Assembly: GCF_001017125.1 (NCBI RefSeq)
Contig: NZ_JXOJ01000003.1
Span: 1-64,000, forward strand
Source: Methanoculleus sediminis
GTDB lineage: Archaea > Halobacteriota > Methanomicrobia > Methanomicrobiales > Methanoculleaceae
DNA: 64,000 nt
Direction: 5' to 3'
Positions 1 to 7,982 of this stretch are shown piece after piece. How positions within the stretch are numbered: position 1 is the first letter of the stretch; each line of letters starts with the position of its first letter. The notes under the pieces are model-generated. The model saw only the letters and a list, made by a program, of their open reading frames with translations, searched no databases and was not told where the DNA came from. The position numbers and the translations under genes are program-made.

Positions 1-198
1 CCACCCCCCTGCGTGGCGATATTCCCACGGTCCACTGCATCGGATTTACTCTCGTTTCTACTATCCGAGAAGCATGAGAATGGCTAGACGGAGCGCGGGA
101 ATCCCAGCACCGGGTCATAACCCTCTAGCATAAGAACGCCCGATCCCTCTAACCGCAGCCCGACAGAGATCCAGCCTAAACTTACCCCTCCTGTCCCC
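1..198. other. non-coding edge of window
   Basis: I see no gene, RNA or convincing promoter here. It lies downstream of the msrA stop codon and is cut by the window edge. Confidence 0.5.
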
Positions 199-693
199 CT
201 ACCACACCGTCCGGCACTGCCCGCCCCCGCGCTTCGCGAAGTACTGCTGGTGGTACTCCTCCGCCCGCCAGAACGTCCCCGCGGGCTCGATCGCGGTGAC
301 GATGGGGCGGCGGAACCTCCCCGAGCGTTCCATCTCTTCCTTCGACGCCCGGGCCTCGGCCTCCTGCTCGGGGGTGCGGTAAAAGATCACCGACCGGTAC
401 TGCGTCCCGATATCGGGCCCCTGCCGGTTCGGGGTGGTCGGGTCGTGGGCGTTCCAGAATACGTCGAGGAGCTCCCGGTACGAGACCCTGCCGGGATCGT
501 AGGTCGCCTGCACGACCTCGGCGTGCCCGGTCCTTCCGGTGCAGACCTCGGGGTAGGACGGATTCTCGACGGTGCCGCCCATGAACCCCACTGCGGTATC
601 CACGACGCCCGGCACGCGCCGGAACGTCTCTTCGACGCCCCAGAAACATCCCGCGCCGAACGTGGCGGTTTCAAGACTCTTCTCCGGTGCCAT
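199..693 (-). CDS. msrA: peptide-methionine (S)-S-oxide reductase MsrA
   Basis: This 164-residue cytoplasmic enzyme reduces the S epimer of methionine sulfoxide in oxidised proteins, a repair function useful to a strict anaerobe exposed to oxygen. The MsrA signature GCFWGVEE is at residues 15-22 with catalytic Cys16. A Cys near the C-terminus (GGGQC, about residue 160) is placed to resolve the sulfenic acid by disulfide exchange. The GHAEV and YH..Y elements of the family are also present and the length is normal for a single-domain MsrA. It is divergent from the DUF2148 gene across an 85-bp gap, so each has its own promoter. The start is the first Met of the conserved frame. Confidence 0.95.
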   Translation of the reverse strand: MAPEKSLETATFGAGCFWGVEETFRRVPGVVDTAVGFMGGTVENPSYPEVCTGRTGHAEVVQATYDPGRVSYRELLDVFWNAHDPTTPNRQGPDIGTQYRSVIFYRTPEQEAEARASKEEMERSGRFRRPIVTAIEPAGTFWRAEEYHQQYFAKRGGGQCRTVW

Positions 694-778
694 GACAGAT
701 CCGCCATAGATGGATCTGTAAAAAAGGTATCGACCCCTCCGGGCATACCCTTATCTGGGGTCGGGGCCACGTACACAC

Positions 779-1330
779 ATGGTCTTTGAATCAGACGCCG
801 TAGAGGTGGTCGCCCGGCTGATGGCGCTCTCTGCCCGCACCGCCCCGAAGGCAAAGGGCACCGACGTCATCAGGACGATGATCGTCACGGGTGGGGAGAA
901 GGAGCAGCTCGCCGGGGCGATGCGGGAACACGGCGAGAAGCACGATTTGGGTTTCTTCATCAGGGACTCGGGCAACGTCGCGGCAAGCGACGCCTGCCTC
1001 CTCATCGGCTCGCTCCTCGCCGACGCCGTGGGCCTGGACTGCGGCGGGTGCGGCTACGCAACCTGTGCGGAGATGCTCGACGCCCAGCGCGAATTAAACC
1101 CGCCGGCCACCCCGTTCCGGGGCCCGAACTGCATCGTCAGGATGGCGGATCTCGGGATCGCGGTCGGTTCCGCGGTGAAGACCGCGAGCCTCCACAACGT
1201 CGACAACCGGGTCATGTACTCGGCCGGAGTCGGGGCGCTCTCGCTCGGGTGGCTGGACGGCTGCGGGGTAGCCTACGGCATCCCGCTCCGGGCATCGGGA
1301 AAGGATATCTTCTTTGACCGTACACGCTAA
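779..1330 (+). CDS. DUF2148 domain protein with clustered cysteines (putative Fe-S protein)
   Basis: This is a 183-residue cytoplasmic protein of the DUF2148 (ferredoxin-like) family common in methanogens and anaerobes, whose role is not established. The central motif DCGGCGYATC, around residues 87-97, gives a compact cysteine cluster able to bind an Fe-S centre. A further Cys occurs in the GPNC segment and another in DGCG near the end. The C-terminal half (ADLGIAVGSAVKTAS, NRVMYSAGVGAL) is the family's conserved core. Its stop is 12 bp before the mptG start, so the two are probably co-transcribed, although no functional link to methanopterin synthesis is proven. Confidence 0.85.
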   Translation: MVFESDAVEVVARLMALSARTAPKAKGTDVIRTMIVTGGEKEQLAGAMREHGEKHDLGFFIRDSGNVAASDACLLIGSLLADAVGLDCGGCGYATCAEMLDAQRELNPPATPFRGPNCIVRMADLGIAVGSAVKTASLHNVDNRVMYSAGVGALSLGWLDGCGVAYGIPLRASGKDIFFDRTR

Positions 1331-1342
1331 CCGGGTATCAGC

Positions 1343-2425
1343 ATGCCTGTTATGAAGATCCGGGGCGGGGACCTCGACCTCGTCGAGTACGAGTTCACCT
1401 CCTTCTCCCCCGGCGAGAATATCCGCCCGTGCGGCCTCAAAAAGGACTACCGGCTCGCGCCGGTCTCCGGAACCGTCGTCGCACGCGCCCCGGCGAGGAT
1501 TCACCTCACCGTGCTCGACATGAACCGGTTCTCTCCCGACCGCCCCGGGGGAGGCGGGATCGGGTTTGCGATCGGGGTCTACTGCACCGCCGAGGTCGAG
1601 TGCACGGATTCGGGGCTCGAGATCGACTATACCCGCGAACCGATCCTCCGGCACTTCGCGGAGGCCTTCCGGCAGGTCGTCGGATACGAGGGCGGTTTCA
1701 AGATCCGCGCACGCGACCACCAGTACGAGCACGTGGGGCTCGGGTCGACGAGCACCATCCTGATCGCGGTCGCGAACGCTCTCAACGTCGCCGTGGGCTC
1801 GCCGCTGACGAGCGACCAGCTCCGCCTCCTCCTCGGCTGCAACTTCGTCGAGGAGACGGTGGCCGGGAACGTCGCGTTCGGGTTCGAGACCGGTGTCGGT
1901 CCCGCGGCGAGCACCCACGGCGGCATGGTGGTAATGGGCGACGAACTGGCGCTCATCTACCGGCACGCCTTCGGGATGGGCAAGAACGTCTACATTGCCA
2001 TCCCGTCCTCCGAGATCTCGTCGGCGGGGGAGAAGGAGTTCGACCTCCTGATGAACAAGGCCCGGACGCTCGACTACCGCGACCGGGAGCTGAAGTCATA
2101 CCTCGTCCTGATGGACCTCATCCCCGCGCTGGAGCGTGGGGACCTCAGAAAGATCGGCGACGTTATCTGGGAGATCGAGTTCCGGGGCTCGAAGCGCGCC
2201 GAGGTGGAGCACCACGGGTTCGAGATCTACCGCTACATGGCGGCGCTCCGTGACGCCGGCCTCGAGTTCGTCGGGATGAGTTCGGTCGGCCCGTCGATCG
2301 CGGTCATCACCGGCCGGCCCGAGGAGGAGGTGGCGAAGATCCTCGCGTCGGCAGGCCTCCGGATCGCGATCGCCACGACGGTCGAGAACGAGGGGCTGAA
2401 GGTCCACCTGGAAGAGCGGGCGTGA
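1343..2425 (+). CDS. mptG: beta-ribofuranosylaminobenzene 5'-phosphate synthase (methanopterin biosynthesis)
   Basis: This 360-residue enzyme condenses 4-hydroxybenzoate or p-aminobenzoate with phosphoribosyl pyrophosphate, the committed step that builds the arylamine half of methanopterin, the one-carbon carrier of methanogenesis. It belongs to the GHMP-kinase-fold family. The N-terminal APARIHLTVLDMN segment (about residues 50-62) and the glycine-rich GLGSTSTILIAVANALN stretch (about 132-148) are diagnostic for RFAP synthases, and the C-terminal GMSSVGPSIAVI matches the GHMP C-terminal motif. The length is typical. It follows the DUF2148 gene at 12 bp and is followed by a T-run terminator. 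The paralogous GHMP sugar kinases lack the long N-terminal extension seen here. Confidence 0.9.
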   Translation: MPVMKIRGGDLDLVEYEFTSFSPGENIRPCGLKKDYRLAPVSGTVVARAPARIHLTVLDMNRFSPDRPGGGGIGFAIGVYCTAEVECTDSGLEIDYTREPILRHFAEAFRQVVGYEGGFKIRARDHQYEHVGLGSTSTILIAVANALNVAVGSPLTSDQLRLLLGCNFVEETVAGNVAFGFETGVGPAASTHGGMVVMGDELALIYRHAFGMGKNVYIAIPSSEISSAGEKEFDLLMNKARTLDYRDRELKSYLVLMDLIPALERGDLRKIGDVIWEIEFRGSKRAEVEHHGFEIYRYMAALRDAGLEFVGMSSVGPSIAVITGRPEEEVAKILASAGLRIAIATTVENEGLKVHLEERA

Positions 2426-2450
2426 GGGGGGGCCGTCAGCCCGAAACCTC

Positions 2451-2456
2451 TTTTTT
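2451..2456 (+). terminator. T-run terminator after mptG
   Basis: Six consecutive T residues, preceded by another T and a C, lie 26 bp after the mptG stop, matching the oligo-T signal of archaeal intrinsic termination. There is no strong hairpin before it. Confidence 0.5.
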
Positions 2457-2597
2457 GAACCTTAACGGCACGTTCTACCCGTCCTCTGCCAGAAGAGCCT
2501 GCACCTCGCCGGCGAGAACCGGGAGGTATCCCTCGACGACACCCCAGACAACTTCGTCCGATACGCCTGTGGACAGTCGTCAGGGTTGGTCGCTCGT

Positions 2598-2750
2598 CTA
2601 ACTTCCCCCGCGCCTCGCACTGAAAAGAGCGATGCCAATCCCGGCAATGGCCGCAACCGCCCCGCCCGCGGCTCAAGAGGGTGATCCGCCCGCGATGGGC
2701 TCACAATCCGCGACACAGAGTATCGGGCGCATCTCAATTATTTGCCATAC
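2598..2750 (-). pseudogene. possible remnant of a membrane-anchored protein C-terminus
   Basis: The roughly 470-bp gap between mptG and the secreted-protein gene has no intact gene. On the minus strand, the codons ending at 2598 read as a hydrophobic segment followed by a positive tail (core VAAIAGIGIALFSARR, then stop), which looks like the anchor of an archaeal surface protein. The same frame is broken by TGA about 25 codons upstream, and no start or secreted domain can be found. I treat it as a decayed fragment. Chance hydrophobicity is the alternative. Confidence 0.25.
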
Positions 2751-2922
2751 CCTGGAGAAACCGGAGCAGACCCGGAGTTCCAATAAAGGCGCCGGCGAGC
2801 ACGCCCACAACCTGTATGAATCTCATTCCCAACCCGGCTATCCCGGCTTGTTTTTATTAATATTACGAACATCGCCGATGCCATCCACACTGCAGTCTCC
2901 GGACTGCAAAAAAAGGGTTGAG

Positions 2923-3321
2923 TCAGGGGAGAACCGTGAACGATCTCGTCTGGCTTATTGCAGGGTTCGGAAGATTCCAGGGCGGGAATCCGACCCAGGG
3001 AGCCGAAGCCCAGACGCTCCACCTCCCCTCGCCCAGGTACCTGGAATCGATAGTGGCCGTGTAGCGGTTGTTGACGACAGGCGCCGAGAGCGGTACAACG
3101 GACTTCTGTGCACTCTCAAAGTTAAGGTCCAACATATATCCGTCAGGGATATTCTTCGTCTTTCCGGATATCACAAAGAAGTCCCCGACATGGCATGTGC
3201 CTTTTATCGGGTCCATCTTCACGTGACATTTCTGCCCGTGCTGTGCTGCCAGGCAGGGCGTGACCAGCAGCAGAGCAACGCATACGCACACGATCCCTGC
3301 AAGGAGAATCTGTCTCTTCAA
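2923..3321 (-). CDS. small secreted protein of unknown function
   Basis: The protein has 132 residues. The first 25 form a clear signal peptide: basic MKR, a hydrophobic stretch of I, V, C and L, then a small-residue cleavage zone near TPCLA-AQ. The mature part has Cys35 and Cys45, which could form a disulfide, and a beta-rich pattern (FVISGKTKNIPDGY, YTATIDSRYLGEGRWSVWAS) reminiscent of small immunoglobulin-like or S-layer-associated domains of Methanomicrobiales. There is no C-terminal anchor, so it is probably released or held by another protein. I do not recognise a named family. It stands alone. Confidence 0.7.
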   Translation of the reverse strand: MKRQILLAGIVCVCVALLLVTPCLAAQHGQKCHVKMDPIKGTCHVGDFFVISGKTKNIPDGYMLDLNFESAQKSVVPLSAPVVNNRYTATIDSRYLGEGRWSVWASAPWVGFPPWNLPNPAISQTRSFTVLP

Positions 3322-3522
3322 ACCATCGTCCTCCTGCCCCCACGGGGCATACCCTGATGCGCCACCGGGACATAATACTTACCGGCCAACCGGTAAGCCT
3401 GTTTTAAACCGGCCCCGGCAATGAGGTAGACCGGCAGGGGAGAAGGCCTTGCCGGGGCTTGAATGTCGGGCCTTCTGATTTTTCGGGGCGGGTACTCTGC
3501 CGGAACCCCTTTTCCGCCCAGA

Positions 3523-3711
3523 TCAGATACTGTTCTTCCGGCAACCCTCCTCCCCGCTCGCGATCCGCTCCATAACGGTCTCGCCGATGGCGGCAAGGCG
3601 GCTCCCGGAGAAATATCCCGAAGATATGCTCGCTTTCCCGACCGCCGAAAGCAGGTACACCTCCCCCCGGGCAACGCCGAAGAGCCGGGCTACCTGGCCG
3701 GGAAACGACAT
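3523..3711 (-). CDS. small hypothetical protein (62 aa), possibly a fragment
   Basis: This 62-residue ORF has gene-like composition (MSFPGQVARLFGVARGEVYL at the start, with an amphipathic helix GSRLAAIGETVMERIASGEE). Overlapping frames are less protein-like. No strong ribosome-binding site precedes the ATG. The family is not recognised, and it may be the end of a once longer gene. Confidence 0.35.
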   Translation of the reverse strand: MSFPGQVARLFGVARGEVYLLSAVGKASISSGYFSGSRLAAIGETVMERIASGEEGCRKNSI

Positions 3712-3814
3712 GGTTATCCGTTGCCGTTTCGCTCACGCTAACCTATTGTCCGGGACGGTTTCTGTCGCCGCAACACCGGCTCCTCTCCGGCGGGAAAAAA
3801 AGATATCGGCCGAC

Positions 3815-4996
3815 TTAGAAGTCGGTCATGATTCTGAACTGGTCGATCTCTTCGGTGCTCAGTTCCTGGAGGAACTCTTCGGCCGCGTGCTGGATGTTCT
3901 TGCTCGCGGTGATGGCGCGGCCGACGACCAGGATATCGGCGCCCGCCTTCCTCGCGTCCTTCACGACGCCCTGCCGGATGCCGCCCGCGGTCGCGACCAG
4001 CAGCCGCTCGCCGCCGGCCTTCTTGATCGCGGGGATGTCTCCCCAGGCGTAGGCGGTATCCTCGACGTCGATGCCCCGGTGGAGTTCCACGACGTCCGGC
4101 TTCACCTTCAGCTGCTTGACGACGGCGACGGGGTCTTTGACGTTGAGCATGTCGATGACGGTGTAGATGCCGGTCTTCCGGGTGTCTTCGATAGCCTTCT
4201 CGATCGTCGAGATGGGCGCGAGACCGGAGATCACGACGGCGTCGGCGCCGGCGTCGGCGGTCATCCGGGCCTCGAGGTTGCCGGTGTCGAGGGTTTTGAG
4301 GTCCGCAACGATGAACGCGTTCGGGCGGCGTTCACGGATCTCGGAGATGATTGAGAGGCCGAACTTCTTGATCAGCGGCGTCCCGGCCTCGATGATCAGG
4401 TGGTCGTTCTGGGGCAGTTCGTCGAGAACCCTGTTCATGTGGTTTCTGTCGACGAGATCCATAGCAACCTGGAGGTACGGCGGATCCCAGAGCCGCTGGA
4501 CCTTGAATCCCATGACCGCGTGGGCCGCCCGGTCCTTCTCGTGCAGGAGCGTCTCGACGTCGGGGAACCGGTCGAGCGCCCGGCGGAGCGCGAGTTTCAT
4601 TGCGCCGTAGTTGAACCGGTAGATCTTGTTGTAGTCCTCTGCGGTCGGGTGAACGAAGACGCTCGCCATGACGACGGTGTCCTCGATGTCGATCCCCTCA
4701 AAGACGCCCTCCTCGACCGAGTCGGCGACGGCTTTCGCCACCGCGGCCTGGACGGGCCCGAACATCTGGTTCACCTGGTACTCTTTCTTTAAGGTGACCT
4801 TCGGGATGATGAGCGTCGAGGGTTTCGCCGGCAGGTTCGGCCTGACGACCGCGAGGAGCGGTGTGTGCCCCTTCGAGAGCTGCGAGATGGAATTCGCAAA
4901 CGCCTGCCCCACCGCGCCCTCTTTGTTTCCTATTAACAGATCTATGTGCGCAAGTTCTGCGCCGTCTCCAACCAATGCTTCACCGATGAGATACAT
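3815..4996 (-). CDS. fae-hps: bifunctional formaldehyde-activating enzyme / 3-hexulose-6-phosphate synthase
   Basis: This 393-residue cytoplasmic fusion has an N-terminal Fae domain (residues 1-160) that condenses formaldehyde with tetrahydromethanopterin, and a C-terminal Hps domain (about 165-393) that interconverts D-arabino-3-hexulose-6-phosphate with ribulose-5-phosphate and formaldehyde. In methanogens lacking the oxidative pentose pathway the Hps direction makes ribulose-5-phosphate. The opening GEALVGDGAELAHIDLLIG is the Fae signature, including the conserved active-site His. The Hps half shows IIEAGTPLIKKFG, FIVADLKTLDTG and the phosphate-binding VATAGGIRQG and ILVVGRAIT loops of the orotidine-decarboxylase superfamily. 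A TATA-like TTTAATACC on the minus strand lies about 45 bp upstream of the ATG. Confidence 0.95.
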   Translation of the reverse strand: MYLIGEALVGDGAELAHIDLLIGNKEGAVGQAFANSISQLSKGHTPLLAVVRPNLPAKPSTLIIPKVTLKKEYQVNQMFGPVQAAVAKAVADSVEEGVFEGIDIEDTVVMASVFVHPTAEDYNKIYRFNYGAMKLALRRALDRFPDVETLLHEKDRAAHAVMGFKVQRLWDPPYLQVAMDLVDRNHMNRVLDELPQNDHLIIEAGTPLIKKFGLSIISEIRERRPNAFIVADLKTLDTGNLEARMTADAGADAVVISGLAPISTIEKAIEDTRKTGIYTVIDMLNVKDPVAVVKQLKVKPDVVELHRGIDVEDTAYAWGDIPAIKKAGGERLLVATAGGIRQGVVKDARKAGADILVVGRAITASKNIQHAAEEFLQELSTEEIDQFRIMTDF

Positions 4997-5235
4997 ATGG
5001 ATGCCCTCAGATAGTGCTGAAATATTGGTGAAGCAGGTATTAAAGACCTCCCGGTCAGGGCGAAACCATTATGTGCGGGACATCCGGTTTGAGAGGAAGC
5101 GTATCCTGCCTGTGGGTATAGGTAGGCGTCTCCGGGACGGGTTGCCGGGTTTCGCATGCCCGCACCCCGGCACCGGACGCGAACGTCTCTCTAAAACAGG
5201 GGAAGGTATAATCCGGCCCCGGTTCACTCACGCTC

Positions 5236-5788
5236 ATGTCGGAACTCTTCGTCCTCCAGACGCCGCTCCCCGAACTCATCCTCCGGGCGGCGGTGATCTA
5301 CTTCTTCCTCCTGCTTGTCATGCGGGTCATCGGCAGGCACGAGTTCGGGCGGCTGACGCCCTTCGACCTGATCCTCCTGCTGATCATATCCGAGAGCATC
5401 TCGGAGGCGCTCACCGCGGGCGACGACTCGCTCCTTGCCGGGCTGGTCAGCGCATCGACGCTGCTCCTCCTCTCGGTGCTCGTCTCCTTTGGGCAGTTCA
5501 AGAGCAGGCGGTTTCGCAGCATCGTCTCCCCGGACCCGCCCAAGAACGGCCACGTGATCGAAAGAAGCCTCAGGCGGGAACTGATGACCCACGACGATCT
5601 CTTCGAACGGCTCGCACTCTTCGAGTGCTCGAGCTCCGGACGTCCCGTCCATCGCACTCCGTGCCCGGGGCATCGAGAAGGTGCGGGTGGCCTATATCGA
5701 GAGCGACGGCGACATATCGGCGCTCACCTATAAGGAGAGCCGCCGGCACCGGGCGGCCGCGGCCGCAGAGGAGGAGAAGGCGGAATGA
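5236..5788 (+). pseudogene. DUF421 (YetF-like) membrane protein, frameshifted
   Basis: The first 125 or so codons encode a normal DUF421 protein with three N-terminal membrane helices (LRAAVIYFFLLLVMRVIG and following), the family motif GRHEFGRLTPFDLILLLIISE, then the soluble domain up to RRELMTHDDLFERLALFE. The annotated frame then degenerates and stops at 5733. From about 5620 another frame continues the expected C-terminus: SIALRARGIEKVRVAYIESD, then GDISALTYKE, ending at TGA 5788. A single-base indel in the GC-rich stretch 5615-5645 would restore one gene of roughly 184 codons. It may be a real pseudogene or a sequencing error. A T-run at 5789-5796 terminates it. Confidence 0.75.
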
Positions 5789-5796
5789 TTTTTTTA
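5789..5796 (+). terminator. oligo-T terminator after the DUF421 gene
   Basis: A run of T residues directly follows the reconstructed DUF421 stop codon, which supports that frame as the genuine end of the gene. Confidence 0.45.
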
Positions 5797-5802
5797 GGAT
5801 AT

Positions 5803-5966
5803 CTTCGCGTTCTTCGCGGCTTCGCGTGAACTAATTGGTGCCGATAACGATACGGTCTCACGCGAAGGACGCGAAGCCGCGAAGGGTATTACAGAACCCC
5901 TCTACCGATCTTCGCGTGAGTCATTAGTATAGATAAACGATACAGCCTCACGTGAGGTACGAAGGA
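5803..5966. repeat. two diverged tandem copies of a TTCGCGTGA hairpin element
   Basis: The first copy has arms 5803-5829 and 5858-5884, both built from TTCGCG/CGCGAA modules, around a loop containing GATAACGATACGG. The second copy (5910-5966) repeats the same order more loosely: CTTCGCGTGA, an AT-rich loop with GATAAACGATACAG, then CTCACGTGAGGTACGAAGG. It lies between the DUF421 terminator and the tRNA-Trp 3' end. Confidence 0.7.
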
Positions 5967-6013
5967 GAAGTTCCCGGGATACCCTGCGGTATCGGATTAA
6001 GATCGTAAGAATG

Positions 6014-6167
6014 TGGGGTCGGTGAGATTTGAACTCACGATCGACGGGTCTCTCCGAACATGCATCAGTGCTCCAACGGGTCATCATCTCGTTATCAGGA
6101 GACCCATTGTTCATCACGTGCAAAGACCGCTGGAGCCCGTCGCCATTCCGGACTAGGCCACGACCCC
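6014..6167 (-). tRNA. tRNA-Trp(CCA) with an 80-nt intron
   Basis: Reading the minus strand from 6167, a 7-bp acceptor GGGGTCG pairs with CGACCCC, leaving discriminator A at 6014. The D stem is GCC/GGC, the anticodon stem ACGGG/CCCGT, the anticodon CCA at 6133-6131 and the T arm GTGAG-TTCAAAT-CTCAC. The anticodon loop is interrupted after purine 37 by about 80 nt (6050-6129), the canonical 37/38 position cut by the archaeal splicing endonuclease. CCA is not encoded. Without the intron it is 74 nt. The intron carries a box C/D guide RNA, as in other euryarchaeal tRNA-Trp genes. Confidence 0.95.
6061..6120 (-). ncRNA. box C/D guide RNA inside the tRNA-Trp intron
   Basis: In order on the minus strand: box C GTGATGA (6117-6111), box D' CTGA (6098-6095), box C' ATGATGA (6087-6081) and box D CTGA (6068-6065), bounded by TGCA repeats that can form the terminal stem. 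The guide before box D (GTTGGAGCA) pairs with GCTCCAGC around the anticodon, and the D+5 rule lands exactly on C34. The guide before D' (GGGTCTC) pairs with GAGACCC across the intron/3' exon border and lands on position 39, a C here. It therefore directs 2'-O-methylation of its own pre-tRNA, as established in Haloferax for positions 34 and 39. Confidence 0.9.
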
Positions 6168-6227
6168 CTTGCCCTCTATACCTTTGACGGCCATGCAGTA
6201 TAAGGATTGCGCCGGAAAAAACCAGTA

Positions 6228-6261
6228 ATCATATAACCGTCCCGGCACCCATTTATATAGA
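6228..6261 (+). promoter_or_regulatory. TATA promoter of the acyl-CoA synthetase gene
   Basis: Two TATA-like elements precede the ATG at 6262: CATATAA near 6230 and TTTATATAG at 6252-6260. Only the first has the usual 25-30 bp spacing to the start codon, implying a nearly leaderless message. The second would start transcription inside the annotated gene and would favour the Met at 6328 as an alternative start. Confidence 0.5.
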
Positions 6262-7962
6262 ATGGTTGAGGGCAGTTACGCGTGTGGGAACTCGCAGATA
6301 CCCCTGCTCGGCATCACCATCGGTGAAATGCTGAACCGTATAGCGGCGGAGCATCCGGAGAGCGAAGCACTCGTCTCCGTCCACCAGGGTACCCGGTGGA
6401 CGTACGCGGAGTTTCTCGAGCGCGTCGATATCCTCGCGCGCGCCCTCATGGCGCTCGACGTGGAGCGCGGTGACCGGGTCGCCATATGGGCGCTGAACTA
6501 CGCGGAGTGGGTGCTCGTCCAGTTCGCCACGGCAAAGATCGGCGCCATCATGGTGAACATCAACCCGGCATACCGGACCTACGAGTTCGAGTACGCCATG
6601 AAGCAGTCGGAGGTGCAGACGCTCTTCATCCAGGGGCGGTTCAAGACCTCCGACTACGTCGGGATGTTCTACGAGTCCTGCCCGGAGGCGTTCGAGGCGA
6701 AGCCCGGCCGGATCAACAGCGACAAGTTCCCGTTCCTGAAAAACGTCGTTTTCCTCGGCGACATCCCCTACAACGGGATGTACACCTGGGACGATCTCAT
6801 GGAGAAGGCCGACCTCATCAGCCCCGAGGAGCTCCGGGAGCGGGAGGTCTCGCTCGACTTCGACGACGCGGTCAACATCCAGTACACCAGCGGGACGACC
6901 GGGTTCCCGAAGGGGGTCGTCCTGACCCATCACAACATCTTAAACAACGGCTTCATCATCGGCGAAGGGATGAAGTTCACCCACGAGGACCGGCTCTGCA
7001 TCCCGGTGCCGTTCTACCACTGCTTCGGTATGGTCCTCTCGAACATGGCGAGCGTCACCCACGGCGCCGCGATGGTGCTCCCCGCGCCGGTCTTCAACGC
7101 CGAAGACGTCCTCCGCGCCATCCAGGACGAGCGGTGCACGGCGGTCCACGGCGTGCCGACGATGTTCATCGCCGAACTCTCCCACCCGGACTTCCCGAAG
7201 TACCGGCTCGAGACGCTCCGCACCGGGATCATGGCCGGGTCGCCCTGCCCGACCGAGGTGATGCGGGAGGTCAACAGGAAGATGCACATGTCCGAGATCG
7301 TGATCGTCTACGGGCAGACGGAGACCTCGCCCGGCGTCACGATGACGACGACCGCCGACCCCCTGGAGCGGCGGGTCTCGACGGTGGGCAAGCCCTTCCC
7401 CCACACCGAGATCAAGATCGTCGACCCGCACACGAAGAAGATCGTCCCCCGCGGGGAGACCGGCGAGATCTGCGCCCGCGGCTACTGCGTGATGCGGTGC
7501 TACTACAACAACCCGAACGCCACCCGGGCGACGATCGACGAGCACGGCTGGAACCATACCGGCGACCTCGGGACGATGGACGAGGAGGACTACGTCAAGA
7601 TCGTCGGCCGCCTGAAGGATATGGTGATCCGCGGCGGGGAGAACATCTACCCGCGCGAGATCGAGGAGTTCCTCCACAACCACCCGCAGATTGCCGACGC
7701 CTACGTGATCGGGGTGCCGGACCAGAAGTACGGCGAGGAGCTGATGGCCTGGATCAAGACCGACAACGGCGCGGTCCTGACGGAGGCCGGGGTGAAGGAG
7801 TTCTGCCGCGGCAGGATCGCGCACTTCAAGATCCCGCGCTACGTCAAGTTCGTCGACGACTTCCCGATGACGGTCTCGGGCAAGATCATGAAGTTCAAGA
7901 TGCGCGAGATGGCGATCGAGGAACTCGGGCTCGAGAGCGAGTCGAAGATCGAGACGGCGTAA
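6262..7962 (+). CDS. acyl-CoA synthetase (AMP-forming), long-chain type
   Basis: This 566-residue ANL-superfamily ligase activates a carboxylic acid to its acyl-adenylate and then to the CoA thioester. The P-loop-like motif YTSGTTGFPKGVVLTH is near residue 207. VYGQTETSPG provides the acyl-adenylate motif, and TGDLGTMDEEDYVKIVGRLKDMVIRGGENIYPREIE is the hinge and C-terminal lid region, here named by its ends only for length. The catalytic Lys of the lid is in SGKIMKFK near the C-terminus. It most resembles medium/long-chain fatty acyl-CoA ligases. The physiological substrate in an autotroph-like methanogen cannot be read from sequence; organic acid salvage or lipid turnover are possible. It converges on the deaminase gene with only 20 bp between stops. 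Confidence 0.9.
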   Translation: MVEGSYACGNSQIPLLGITIGEMLNRIAAEHPESEALVSVHQGTRWTYAEFLERVDILARALMALDVERGDRVAIWALNYAEWVLVQFATAKIGAIMVNINPAYRTYEFEYAMKQSEVQTLFIQGRFKTSDYVGMFYESCPEAFEAKPGRINSDKFPFLKNVVFLGDIPYNGMYTWDDLMEKADLISPEELREREVSLDFDDAVNIQYTSGTTGFPKGVVLTHHNILNNGFIIGEGMKFTHEDRLCIPVPFYHCFGMVLSNMASVTHGAAMVLPAPVFNAEDVLRAIQDERCTAVHGVPTMFIAELSHPDFPKYRLETLRTGIMAGSPCPTEVMREVNRKMHMSEIVIVYGQTETSPGVTMTTTADPLERRVSTVGKPFPHTEIKIVDPHTKKIVPRGETGEICARGYCVMRCYYNNPNATRATIDEHGWNHTGDLGTMDEEDYVKIVGRLKDMVIRGGENIYPREIEEFLHNHPQIADAYVIGVPDQKYGEELMAWIKTDNGAVLTEAGVKEFCRGRIAHFKIPRYVKFVDDFPMTVSGKIMKFKMREMAIEELGLESESKIETA

Positions 7963-7982
7963 TCACTTTTTTAAAAATAGGG

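Noticed and set aside
2632-3357. 241-codon plus-strand frame
   Set aside because: It crosses a gap and the antisense of the secreted-protein gene, whose signal peptide and fold-like pattern are on the other strand.
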